Assembly (NCBI GenBank): GCA_008638375.1
Contig: CM018052.1
Coordinates: 2,157,001-2,221,000 of the forward strand
Reading direction: 5' to 3'
Source of the DNA: Nyssa sinensis
Lineage: Eukaryota; Streptophyta; Magnoliopsida; Cornales; Nyssaceae
DNA: 64,000 bases
Part shown: positions 32,021 through 44,046 of the stretch, piece by piece
Layout: each line of letters starts with the position of its first letter
How positions within the stretch are numbered: position 1 is the first letter of the stretch
Program-made: the position numbers and the translations under genes
Notes under the pieces: model-generated
Told to the model about the DNA's origin: nothing
Databases searched by the model: none
Seen by the model: the letters and a program-made list of their open reading frames with translations, nothing else

Positions 32021-34694
32021 TGTAATACCCCGACCCGAGAATGTCGGGTAATATGACACGTATTTCGAGGGTATGAAAAATGGAAGTAAATATTATGTTT
32101 TTAAAACAATAATAAATTAATTTAATAAAATTTAATTATTAATATGAGAAATTAAGTATTTATTATGATTAATAAGAAATATGGTGGTTAATTGGTAAAG
32201 TGTAATAAATTGAATAAATAATTTAATAATAAATTAAATGTGACAAATTAAGTAAAAATATATAAATATATATATATATATACATATATATATACCAGCC
32301 GTGTGTGTGAGTGTGAGTAATATGTAAATGTAATATATATATATATATGTATACATGAATAGATGAGAGAAAGACATGGGAATTAATATGGGTAAGGTGG
32401 CATGTACTTTATGTGTATATTATATGGCCATTAGGTGAAGATGAATAGGGAGAAGTATGGCTATGGTCTGATGGAGTAAGGGAGTGAAAAGAGGGGCAAT
32501 TAAGTGAGGTGATAGCCATTTAATTTCTCACCTATACAAATGGTCATACATGGCTTACACACAAGATCTCCACCGATCAGCAATAGAGAAAGAGAGGGAG
32601 AGTTCTGAGCATTTAGAAGAAGAGAAGAGAGGTCTCAGAGGAAGGAGGAAAGAGAGAGGAAGCCATTGTTAGAGGTAAAACACCAAGAACCATTACTTTC
32701 TCTCTCTAGAAAATTTTGCATGCATAAACTGTTTTAGTTCTAGATTTTGTATATATGATGTTTTAAACATATTTAGGCATGACTAAACATGAAATTAAGA
32801 CATGAAAACACCTAGAACTACGTGACCCAACAGTGAACCGCCATTGAAGACCATGCTATAGCAGGTCTGAAATGATGGAAGCCAAACTCTTTTTGGTGCA
32901 TAGGGACTTCAAGAGGAAGTCATGAGGGTCATGAAGACCTATACCCGCGACCAAAAATCACAAGAAATGACCCTCGACCATTGACTTGCAGGTTTCGGGT
33001 TTTCAACCCAAACCCTTAAACTTGCCTCTAAACCTACCCTTATGAACGAGAATTTAATCCCCATGAAGAGAGGATTAAAACAAGCAAAACCTCGTGAAAA
33101 ACCATCGACAAACGAGCATGAACGACCCATGAACAGCTCGGGTTATCGCGACTTAATTCGAGTCATTGAGCTACTTTCGAACCTCCAAATCAATGTAGAA
33201 GTGTTCTAAAATGTATTAGGAGGTGTTTGGAAAAGAAAGCAGAAGAAACGGAGTTGTAGAAATCCACGAAATAGAAAAAAATTAAAAACCTGCAACTAGG
33301 GCAACACTGGGAAGAAACGGGGAAGAAGATGAACAGTGGTGGTTCGGGTCAAATGGGTCAAATCGGGTTCGGGTCGGAACCCGACCCGTCGTATAAACGG
33401 TTAAGTGGGACGGCGTCGTTTATGCTTATGTTTAAATTTTAAACAATTAGGGCTGACGTCATCATGACGTCAGCATTACACAATAAACCCAACCAGACCG
33501 GATTGGTTCAATTGAAATTGGACCGGTTCATTTGAGATAGGACTGAACCCACTGGTTCAGTCCAAAAGTTTTGAATATTTAATTTTGACCCCCAACTGTT
33601 CTACGGATTTACACTGTGGCCCAAATTTTGGAAAAATTATGCAAATATACCCCTGGAAAAATAATAAAATAATAAAATAATTATTTTATTAAATAAGTAA
33701 AATTACTAAATTACCCTTGGGTCATAAATAGGGCAAATGAAGTCCAAATTAAATAAACGAGTAGTGTATCCTTACTATTTCGGATATTCTGAAGCCAATG
33801 GTAGGGTCCGTTTTACGAGACGGGGCCCGAAAATTTAGACACATTAAGGTATAAATTACCAAAATACCCCTTGACCAAAAAAATGACAAGTTATATATGG
33901 AACCTTACTATCTCGGACCCTCTGAGTCCATTGGTGAGGTCTGTGACATGAGATGAGGCCCCGAAAAATTTGAGACTCCTAAAAATGTCAAAATGACCAA
34001 ATTGCCCTTCCCCCTAAACAAGTCAAACGAAGTCCAAATTTAATAAATAAATAGTAAATTTTTACTATTTCAAACATTCTAAGACTGATGGTAGGGTCCA
34101 TTTTTCGAGACTGGGTCCCGAAAAATGAAGACGCATGAAGGGGTAAATGACCAAAATACCCCTTGTCCAAAATTAACAAGTTATTAGTGTAATTTTACTA
34201 TCTCGGACCTTCTGAGTCCAATGGTGAAGTCCGCGACACGAGATGAGGTCCCGAACATAAAGACACGTAAAGAAGTAAAATGACCAAATTACCCCTAGTA
34301 CACTAAAAGCCAAATTAAAACACAGGAAGGTCTGAATTGACTTTCATTGACATCCTGGACTCAATAATGGAGTCCGAACTATGAAACAAAGTACAGAAAA
34401 ATATGACACGTAAGACGACGAATGACCCTTTTTCCCTTCTTATACTAGAGTCCGAATTAAATCCTAGGGAAGCCCAAACCGACTTTCTTCGACGCTCCGG
34501 ACTCAATGGTAGAGTCTATTCGACCAGAAGAAATGCCTACAATAAAAATACATAAAATTTGATGAATAGCATCTGTCAGATGACTATAAATTAAAGTGAT
34601 GCCAAAGTACTAATCTACGGCATATACGAGGACATGACAACACATCAACCTTAGAATAAAAATTTCTAACTCATAAATTGATCTTAGGTAAATC

Positions 34695-34976
34695 ATGGAA
34701 GAACAACGGACCAAATACACGATCATGACCAAGGCCCAAAGGGCCAAGGACCCAAAGCAACAGGCCTTCATGCAAGAGCTGTTGCGTCGACAGAGAGTAA
34801 TCAACAGATTTGTCAAGATAGCCAAGGCGACAGAGGTCGTCTCGGTAAGCCCCTTCATGTTCAAATCACCCACCAAGTCCATGGTGGCGGAGGCTAAAAA
34901 GAAGAAGGAAGAAGAAAGGAAATTGGAAGAGGAGAGAGAGAACACAGAAACCTTAGCCGAATGGCGTCGCAGGTAA
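34695..34976 (+). CDS. 93-codon ORF, copy in 3' LTR
   Basis: The predicted protein is identical to that at 28317-28598 (starts MEEQRTKYTIM, ends LAEWRRR). Same acceptor-like sequence upstream and donor-like GCAG|GTAATA at the stop. Because both LTRs derive from one template at insertion, the identity reflects recency rather than selection. Confidence 0.42.
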   Translation: MEEQRTKYTIMTKAQRAKDPKQQAFMQELLRRQRVINRFVKIAKATEVVSVSPFMFKSPTKSMVAEAKKKKEEERKLEEERENTETLAEWRRR

Positions 34977-35194
34977 TATTATTATCATTAAGAACATAAG
35001 TTACTAGCTCTATATTTCAGTTATAAGACAGACAGGTATGACAAGTTAGGCCTCTCATAGTCTACACTTAGTGAGTTGTGGAGTTAATTAAGTACATGTG
35101 AAAATTTATGAAATCTTCATGAATCTTGATAGGCTAAGGAAAGAGAGAGTAAAAGGGAAGGCGCCTCAGTAGAGCTAACCCTAAACGAACCAAG

Positions 35195-36012
35195 GTGAGT
35201 AACCCTGTATTTGAACTGGAGATTTAACTCCATATATTTGAAGAAGTTTTAAGCACAAGTCATTGCAGCCTTTGAATATCAAATTCAGTCTATATATGAT
35301 TCCGTTCTTTTAAAATATTCTGTTACGGCATGCTTATTAAATGTTTTAAATTCAGCTTGTTTTCTTGAAAATACATCAGCATGTCTAAATCAATTGCAAA
35401 CCTCTTTAATATTCTGAATTTGATTATCACGTGTATTCGAAGCTTTATTGTAGAATTTATACATTTCATGCTTTAAATGTTCATGAAAAATATCTATTGA
35501 AGAAGTCATGTGACAAATGTTTTGTAAGATAAACGGTACTAAGTACCACCCTATATGATGGTTGAAATCCTTCGGGATTCAACAGCACATGCCCGGTAGA
35601 AGGATCCAATCCCCCAGGCAAATGAGATATCTCCATCGACAGTATTGGCAGTAAAATGGGAGTCTGGTTCGAAACAGATTCCGCCTAATAAAAGAGAAAA
35701 GACGACAAGTGATTTTGAAAATAGAAGTAGGCATTATCCCTATTCTATTTCACATGTTTATATGCTTTTAAATTGCATATGCTCTATTTGAAGGAAATGT
35801 GTGTTTAGCTTGAATACTTTAATTGTTCAAAGCTATTATTTTAAGAATGCATATACTCTGTGTTCTAAAATGTACAAGCAATTGGTAGTGAGTATTTCAA
35901 AAACCCTCATGTGCTAAAACCACTACCAGTTGAAAACCCCATGACGAATGCAGGAATTACTCACAAGCTTTCATTAGCTTACCCGGATTTTATCCGCCCC
36001 CCCCCCTTTCAG
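35195..36012 (+). other. Predicted conserved intron in 3' LTR
   Basis: Same donor (ACCAAG|GTGAGTAACC), acceptor (CCTTTCAG) and hairpins (35535-35547, 35561-35583, 35879-35932) as the 5' LTR copy. Confidence 0.5.
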
Positions 36013-36483
36013 GTGATTAATGGCAGATCGAATTTTTGAAGACATTAAGGATGAACCTAGCTTTTGGGAAGATTTGCTTAAGTAGTTCTTTTGGGAAAAA
36101 TCACATGAACTTTGATTAGTATATTTTGTATTTCCAGTCAGTCTAAGGATATGTATTAAGCCTCACGGGGCAGTTGAACTAAGATTGTAATTTATAAAGT
36201 CTTTTAAGTTTTAGTTATGCTCTGTATGTATGATTATACATGTATACCGAAATGTGAAGAGCGGCAGTATCGGACGGATGTGCAAAATTAAAAAAAAAAA
36301 AAAAAAAAAGATTTTCACGCTTCCGCAACCACATGAAGCACATCTATTCGATACCGCTACCTATGCGAGCCTTGTCTCGAGGCCTTCGGGCCTCGGGGCG
36401 GCGGTCGCGATCCGGTAATCCGCACAGGGTGGGTTTCGGGTCGTGACAGTGTATATATAAACATATATATGTAAGTGTACGTA

Positions 36484-36484
36484 C

Positions 36485-36531
<47 letters not shown>
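36484..36531. repeat. (TA)n-(AG)n compound microsatellite
   Basis: TA repeats pass directly into about fifteen AG repeats in the U3 part of LTR O. Confidence 0.95.
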
Positions 36532-36535
<4 letters not shown>

Positions 36536-36926
36536 AATGAGCAGAATGAATGTCAGCAATGGAGTGTGTGTGAGTGAGTGTGTATTAGTATGTGTTTTGT
36601 AATATATATGTGTATTATATAGAAATATCATTGAGCCAATTAAATGCTTAAGGCTAAAAAGAATTCAAAAACAGAAATGTCAAGAGAAAGAAAAGGGAAA
36701 AAGAGAAGGAAGTGAGTGGTGTGTGTGTGTCGGTAGTGTGTGTGTGTGTGTTGGAGTGTGCAACAATGTGTGTATATATAATATGTGTGTATAATATAAA
36801 AATATCAAGAAATCAATAAATGCATGAGGTTAAAAAAGATAAGAAAATTTAGAAAAGAAAAAGAAGAGAATCAGAGAGGAAGAAGAGAGGAAAGAGAGGG
36901 AGAAGCTAAAGTCGGTGGATTTCACC

Positions 36927-36935
36927 TATAAATAG
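36927..36935 (+). promoter_or_regulatory. TATA box of LTR O
   Basis: TATAAATAG within CACCTATAAATAGAGGTG, followed by a purine-rich leader. This is the best promoter core in the giant LTR family here. Confidence 0.6.
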
Positions 36936-38496
36936 AGGTGTTGGGTCGTTTAGAAAAATAGAAAGGAAACAAGAGAATCTGAGAGAGAAATTGAAGCTCT
37001 GAGATTCAGAAGTGAAGCAAGAAAGAAAAGCAAAGAAAAGGAGGGGGAAACTACAAGTCAAAAGCTCATAGAGGTTAGTGAAATTCAGAGTTATGGTTTT
37101 TAAATTTCAAAGCATAAAAGCATGATTTAGTTTAATATTGTTAAAGAGCATGATAAGAGGATCATTTTTCAAAAAGAATCACAAAAAATGGTTGAAAATG
37201 AGAGAGAAATAGCTAGTTGCAGGTTTTGAATATAGAATTTGAGGTTGTGATTTTATGCATGAATCTTAGTTTAATAAACGTAGAACCGTTCCAAATCAAT
37301 TTAAATAAAGTTATGTGAAGAATTTGGGTTGAAACAGTGGCCTAAAAGCCACGAAATAAGAAAAAGGTTGGTGGTCAGAAAATCGGGTCTCGCTAAAGAC
37401 CTACTAATTTTCTTTATTTTATGAAGTTGTGTTGAATGATTGGAAAAACTAAACATATGATTGTAATCCTCATGAATTTGGAAGAAATCCTCGTTGGATT
37501 TGTGTTAGAATATGGTCAGAAATAGTCACCGATGCCGGAGGGGATGACCAAAAATGGGTTGGAGAAGAAGACCCATATGAAGTTTTGGGTCAGAATTGGT
37601 TCGGGTTCGGGTTTGGGTTTGGGTCAGACCCGACCCACCGAACATATGACATGTTGATACAGTGTCATTTTGGGTTTTGATTTTAAGTGGATTGGGAGTG
37701 TTTGGAAACAAGTTTAATAAATTGGATTTAAATTTGGAATGGGAACAGGGATATCCTATCCCAATTTTATGCCTTAGCCACTGTTTGGCTAATCCTATTA
37801 AGAATAGTAATTTTTGATTTTATGAAATTGGCCCAAATGTTTTAGAAATTAAATTGAGGCCCAAGACTTATGTATAATTGTGAAATGACCCAAAGTAAAT
37901 AAATTAAAATATTTAATTGAATATTTTAAAAGGGAAAAATTATCAAAATGCCTATAAGTCAAATATGAGTCAAAGAGACTCCAATTAAAACAAACGAATA
38001 GTGAATTTTTATTATTTTGGGCATTCCGGACTCAATGGTGAAGTCCAATTTATGAAAATAGGCCCCAAGAAATAAAGACACGTAAAAGTGCACAATGACC
38101 ATTTTGCCCTTTTCGGTACAAAAGTTCGAATGAAAATCTGTAAAAGCCCAAACTGATTTTCTTCGACGTTCCGGACTCAATAATGGATTCCATTTTAGTA
38201 AATGAGATAGTTATCGCAATGATATATAAAATTTGATGAATAGCATATAATAAGAAAAAATAGATTGAGATGTGTTTCCTAAATAATATGAACGTCAAAA
38301 GGAAAGGAGAAAGAGGTTTGAATTTATAAGTCATACAGTAAGAGGTAAGTAATATCCGATCTCTTCATGTGATACTCCTAGCCATGTCATCAGTTTTTCA
38401 TATACTGCCAAGTTATACTCTTATATATGCTAGAATGTTTATTGAATCCATATATGCGATACTTGTTCTATCTTGTGGAGTATGTCAGTTGACTAT

Positions 38497-40870
38497 TGTC
38501 ACGCCTCAAATTTCCACAAACCCGAGGAGTGAGGGAAATGAATTTAAGAAAAGAAAATAAAAGACAATTTAATGGATTCAGTTGATTATGCACTTGTTCC
38601 CCCATGTTTCCCTAAGATTTGAAATGAAAACTTGTTACTGGACTTAACCAAAATGACCTTCTAATGCCAATCAAATATCTCTCCAAATCACTTTCAAAAT
38701 AGGTTTAGGTCATGTTAAAAAATGCTTCCAAAACAGCCTCAAAACATCTCTAAAGATGTCTTGGAATAATGGCCCAAATGGTCCCCAAATACCCTAAGGC
38801 ATGGGCCAAGAATAGGTCAAAAGGTCTACCAAAATTGATCTAAGGAAGTGGCCAAACATGGCCTTGAAATGTGACTAAAATGTGTCCCAAAAAAAATGCC
38901 CAACATGACTTGGTATGATGGCCAAAATTAGCTAAAAAGGGCCCCAATAGTTGGTGTCAAACATAGGATCAAATGGCCTTGAAATGGCTTTGAAAAGTAG
39001 GTCGTGGCATGACATGACATGCCTTGGACAGCAACTGCACAGCAGCAACAAGGCAGCACGCGTAGGGTAGCAGGGCATGGCGCATAGGTGCGTAGGGGGC
39101 TGGGCGTGGCATGGCGCATGGGCGGGCGACAGGTAGGGCATGTGTGAGCAGGCACGCAGGGCTACGGCTGGGGGCTGCCAGGCTGGAGCTAAGGGGCTGT
39201 TCTGCAGAAACACTGTTCATTTCCTGCAACCTAACTTTTCTATTTCCTGCAGGTTTACTGTAGCGGCTGCGGCTAAATTTCTCTATTTTCCTAAATTTTT
39301 TCCAAAGTTTTGCAAGTCTATTTTTTCCATTTTTAGCCCACTTTTTCAAGGTTTTTAACCCTTCTTTTTGGGCATTTTTCTCACCTATTTAAATGGTGTT
39401 TTACACATTTAATTTTTCCCTTAGTTTTTTCACCAAAATTTTGACATAACTTCCTTTGTTTTCTAAGCATTTTTTCCACCTAATATTCATAATACTTCAT
39501 GTAAATTAGGATTCATACATCCCATCCTCACTCGATGGCCACAATTCTATAGAAGTAAAACATACATCTACTATTTTCAACACATACATGTGATACACCT
39601 TAAATAAAGACATCCCACCAATCATTTGGGTTTTAAACCCTTACATTGCAAAGTGGCCCAAGGCCCATAGTTCACTATTTTTCAAATTTAAATACAAGTT
39701 ATTTGGGCTTATGCCCATACATACAAAAATATGCCCCAAGGGCCAAATATGCTTCGCGGCCTATTTCTCCTTTGCTCTTCAAGACTTCATCAAGTCTCAA
39801 GAATTGGGAGCCTTATCTGTAATATGATATCCCACGAGGGGTCAGCTCAACTATTGGTATAACATAGTGCTAATGCAAGAAACAAAGTTAAAGCGTGGCA
39901 TGTGCAAGTTCACATTTATAAACTATATGCCCTTCTAATTCATCAATGCAATGCAATGGCAACATGTGTGACACACCCATGCAACTCTATGCCACACCCA
40001 TTTCTCATTCACGGATTGCTCTCGTTGGGTCAAAGTACTAATGCCCCGTTCACGAATCGCTCCGTTGGATACTGGGCACTAATGCGATGGCCAATTTTGA
40101 GTTTTTCACCATAGGATCTACACCCTCATAATGCATGGTACCAAATGCTCAACCGACACTATGTTTTCAAAGGATTCACTATATGCTAATATGCTGTGAT
40201 TTCACCATGCAATAATGCAATCTCAATGAAGCATTTTTACCAAACACATGGAGCATGCTTTAAATAATGCATTATATTTAAAGCAACAATAACATTTGAA
40301 TCACAAAACTTCTTCCACATGAATATATGCTATATACAATCAATTTAAACACATGCTCAAGTTACATATTCACAATCTTAACAATTCTCGAAGAACATAA
40401 ATTACATAAAATACCAACACAAGGAATAAATCATAACTCTCAAACCATAAGAGTTTCTCTACATGAACTTAAGCTAGAATACAATGAATTAAACATATAG
40501 TCATGGCTCATGTTTATCACTTTACGAAATTCTCAAAGAAAACACAAACTACCAACTCTAGGTTTTCAAAGAAACTATATACTAAGGAACTTTCAAACAT
40601 CAAGTAACCACATACATCATACAATTAACTCATACAAATGCAGATAAACTCAACTCTATTCCTTACTTAGCAAAAGGAGATTGCAGTTTAAGTTTTCTTA
40701 ACTTCCTCTCTAACAACCCGTTCAATTTGAAATCAGGTATGAACCTTATTTCTCTAAATTTACAATCCCTAATGGAATTATGTTTGGCTGCTGGGAAAAC
40801 TCGAAATGTGTGATTTGTTCGGCTGCTGGAAAACTGGAATATGTGATTGATTTGAATATAGTTCAGCCAT
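38497..40870 (-). mobile_element. Tekay-type LTR, likely solo (right border approximate)
   Basis: It opens TGTCACGCCTCAAATTTCC, the reverse complement of an LTR end. It shares ordered blocks with the LTR at 57108-59151 (TACTCGATGGCCACAAT, GTCCCACGA...GGGTCAGC, CTACCAACTCTA). The right end is blurred and no PPT or internal domain follows. A GC-rich stretch (about 39000-39200) is foreign to the 57108 copy. Confidence 0.55.
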
Positions 40871-40942
40871 TGGTTTGAATATAGTTCAGCTATTGATTTG
40901 AATATAGTTCAGCTATTAATTTGAATATAATTTCAGCTATTG
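40850..40942. repeat. Tandem repeat, about 23-bp unit, four copies
   Basis: Four near-perfect copies of TTTGAATATAGTTCAGCTA with a short variable end. Confidence 0.85.
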
Positions 40943-41640
40943 GGTGAAATTATGTGTGGAAATGTAATTTTGTACAGTGACGCTGATCAGATCACGTTTC
41001 AATGGTAAACTAATATGAATATTGTTTTTAAAATAATTTTCTACTCTATCTTGTGATATCACAGATGATTGATGACTAGGATCTGGGGTTCCTTGCCAAA
41101 TTTCTTGGCATTTTCATATTGCGCTGGTCATTGTTTATCATGGTTGACCCGAAATATGAAGGGAATTGATTTTTGATTGCAATAAATTTAATCAAAGAAA
41201 CTTATTCACATATGAATATAATATATTGATTTAGTAAAATCCTTATTAGCAACTACAAATTGTAACTAATTGTTCCTATGTAATTTTCGAAGCTTAAATT
41301 TGGTGCCCCTGCTACAGCTTTGAAACCTGCTTTCTCAAGTGTGATTCATCCCCACAACCATAGCATATTCACAGAAAAAAGTGTATGTAGAAATCATAGT
41401 ATTGGTATTGGTTTTAGTTTTAGACGCCAAACTGAGGGGCATGAAATTGATATTAAAATCCAACATTAATAAAGCAACCAGCAAATATTTTAATAAGATT
41501 GAGGAACATAGAATTTATATTAAATTTAAGGTCTAAATGCAATGATTTAATACCAGTACGTGGTGTATATAGGCTACCAAGCTGAAACAAAAACCAACTT
41601 AAGGTCTGTAAGCAAACTATATAATTATTAACTAATGTCT
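40943..41640. other. Unassigned AT-rich sequence
   Basis: No coding frame. Near 41060 a motif resembling the LTR intron exit (CACAGATGATTGATG) suggests LTR debris, but borders are not recognisable. Confidence 0.3.
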
Positions 41641-42731
41641 GCATTTACTGTTCTAGGACTCCCGGATTTGGGCTCAACTAGAAAGGATTCTAAACTAGTT
41701 TCAACGAACTGTGAGTAACTCGGATTCCTGTTCGTGTATAAGTAATATAGTGTCTAGATTTTTATATTGAACTGTTTATATACTGAACTGTTTTATATAC
41801 TGTACTGTTTTAGTACATTTGCTTTGATGTATACTCTTTGCACTGCATTACATGTGGCATGATCATATATTGTCGTACTTCTGATATATGTTGATATGAT
41901 TCTGTTTGAGTCTATCTTGTTCTGCTCTGCGCCATTCAGAATCTATCCGATTTTGTTTTGTATGTTATGTCTACTCTGGGCCTACCATGGGATTGAGTAC
42001 ACCAGAGGATAGATGGCTGGCTATGAGGCGTAGTGAACTCAACATCTGCTCAATCCTGTCCTGTTCCATTCTGATTTGACCCCAAAGGGTAGAGGCCCCA
42101 CGAGTGGTCCACTTATGGGCAGTTGGGGAAGGTTCAAGCACATTTGATGATATGTCTTTGATTGATTCGGTTCTACTCTATTTTGATCTGTTCTCTTTTG
42201 GTTCCATTCTGATCTGATCTGTTCTACTTGAGCTGCATTTGATTATGCATTTTATTTAGATATCATGTGCATAAGAACTGGTTTTTAAACCCATGGTAGG
42301 AACCTATGTTACTCACTGGGCTTGTGTAAGCTCATTCTATTATTTTAACATTTTTCAGATGAAGGCATCAATGGCGAGGATTAAGAAGGATTTAGAAGTT
42401 AGTTAAGCAGTCTTAATGATGATAAACCCGTTTTTGTATCCCATTTCATTTTTGGATGTTTTGTAAAAATGTACAATGATGTACTTCTTTTGTTAACTTA
42501 TGTATATAAATACAGAATTTAGTTAGATGCTTTGTCAAGTTAGTATGCATTCTTTGCTTTAATTTTCGCTGCTTAATATTCATATAATGAATGCCTCATA
42601 CTTGGAAATTACAAGTGAATGGCCTGAGGTTAGGATTATTATTGGTAGTTTAATAAGTAAAAATATGATGGGTGCCTAACTGGACGGTTGCATACTCGTA
42701 ATCCGCATAGGGTGGGTTATGGGATGTGACA
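41641..42731 (+). mobile_element. Giant LTR, 3' fragment
   Basis: The right border is ATCCGCATAGGGTGGG then TTATGGGATGTGACA at 42731. It resembles 56250-56960 (GTGAGTAACTCG, GCATTACATGTGGCATGAT, GGGATTGAG...CTCAATCC). It contains a predicted intron 41711-42358 (CT|GTGAGTAACT to ATTTTTCAG). The start is missing. It could be the tail of LTR O, but 25119-25123 (TTAGG) and 42732-42736 (ACAAG) do not match as a TSD. Confidence 0.6.
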
Positions 42732-44009
42732 ACAAGGATATTAGATCAATTTCCCAACCTTGTAGCCAAACACCCTATTTTCATTTTAAATCTTATTCCC
42801 AAAATGCGTTGCTTTATCTAAATCCGAAACCCATTTTCATTTCGGTCAGGGCCCGACCCGACTCCAACTCGATAACCCTACACTGTGCTTCTTCTCCGGC
42901 GATACCTCCAATGTCTTCTTCAGTGTTGACAACTACCTCCGGTGGAGTTCTGACCTATTTTCAATGGGGTTCAATCCTATTTTTCATAAGGATTCCATTT
43001 CTATAGTTTAATCTTCAATTGACTCAACTCTTGGCCATCGAACAACCACTCATCGTGGCTGCTCCAGCAAGGGTCACTTTTTCGGCGACACTTAGTTTTC
43101 TTATTTCGTACTATTTTAAACAATGATTTTCCTTCATTTTTCTTCCTACACGCTTCTAGGAATTAGGGGAACACTTCCCTGATCTTCTAATCAATTTAAT
43201 CCATCAAAATTTCTCACCACCCGAATTATCAACCTACCTGCAACTCTAGTTTATTCCTTCATTTCTCCACTAAATCACCCTATGTTTTTTCCTATCTTCA
43301 CCATTTTTAATATACTTTTTGGCCCTATAATTAGTTGGAGGTTTTACTTAAGTTTTTTATAAACCTAGTTTGAACTCCAAGGTTATCACTAATAGTTCAC
43401 CATTTTTGCTCTTCTAATTTGTTTTCAAATCATAACAGAATAGTATAAGAAGATTTCTTTTACTTGAACTGATGTATTTCCTCTCCTAATCTTTCTTTCT
43501 TTCTCTTCCTCTTCTTTTCCTTCTTCTTTTCTCTTTACCTTACTTTCTCTCTTTATAGTCGCACATGCACTATGCATATATATCCCACACAACTTCAGTT
43601 AGTTCATACATATCCACAGTACACACGTCTTATACACAACACTCGCACGTCCACTAACTGACTCACACATATGTATATTTATCATATTTATCACCTTCAT
43701 CTATATATATATATACAACACACACCTCACACAAGTATATATACACAATACACACCTCACACCTCACACATATACACTGAAATAGTTATTTGTACATGGA
43801 TATATATGTCTCCCCTAGCCAACACTTTTGGCTTCATTTTATTTTTTTTCCTTTTTATGCCTTGGTTGGCATTATTCTATTATTTTCACTTATGCTTCAT
43901 TATTTTATGGCTTTTATATTTCTGGGTCTAATTTTCATAATTAATGCTATTTTAGTCCTAATATTTAAATTAGTGGCTTAATTCCCGATAATTGGGTCGG
44001 GATGTTATA
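42732..44009 (-). mobile_element. Element X, truncated 3' LTR (minus strand)
   Basis: Collinear with 48080-49658 of the 5' LTR of X. On the minus strand the LTR starts at 44009 with TATAACATCCCGACCC. The remainder of this LTR is missing left of 42732, where a plus-strand LTR ends. Confidence 0.75.
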
Positions 44010-44046
44010 TTCTCCCCTCCTTTAAAGAGTTTTGTCCTCAAAACTC
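44010..44046 (-). other. Element X polypurine tract and pre-PPT hairpin
   Basis: The reverse complement reads GAGTTTT-GAGGAC-AAAACTC followed by TTTAAAGGAGGGGAGAA directly before the LTR, as in the gag-only element. Confidence 0.7.

Larger units (their letters stand above)
25641..36448 (+). mobile_element. Gag-only element with giant LTRs (TR-GAG type), complete
   Basis: A complete element of 10.8 kb: 5' LTR 25641-30070, internal 30071-32020, 3' LTR 32021-36448, flanked by a perfect 5-bp duplication GTGTA (25636-25640 and 36449-36453). The internal region holds a PBS, a hairpin array, one intact gag ORF and a PPT, with no protease, RT, RNase H or integrase. The two LTRs look identical by eye apart from one TA unit near 25970 and the last base of the 5' copy. 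Insertion is therefore very recent. Elements of this plan are called TR-GAG; gag and PBS suggest Tekay/Del ancestry. It would depend on enzymes supplied in trans. Confidence 0.92.
32021..36448 (+). mobile_element. 3' LTR of gag-only element (4428 bp)
   Basis: Starts TGTAATACCCC and ends GGGTCGTGACA, with canonical TG...CA. By eye it matches the 5' LTR throughout, with one TA unit less near 32345. All inner features recur with an offset of 6378 after that point, including the ORF (34695-34976), the predicted intron (35195-36012) and the UUCG hairpin (36378-36395). Confidence 0.95.
36454..38496 (+). mobile_element. Giant LTR O, middle part
   Basis: Continues 25124-25640 after the gag-only element (36449-36453 is the target duplicate). 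It holds (TA)n and (AG)n tracts, a TATA box TATAAATAG (36927-36935), a purine-rich leader, the GTCATTTTGGG and GGACTCAATGG blocks, and a donor-like AGAG|GTAAGTAA at 38345. It is cut at 38497 by a Tekay solo LTR; the remainder of O is not securely identified. Confidence 0.65.

Noticed and set aside
38928..39349. Overlapping minus-strand frames rich in Pro, Ala, Cys and His
   Set aside because: Created by the GC-rich island in the LTR; no recognisable family and no start context.
25124..42731. A single LTR O spanning both ends with TSD
   Set aside because: The flanks TTAGG and ACAAG do not match, and two different 3' LTR textures are present, so only the left and middle parts are assigned to O.
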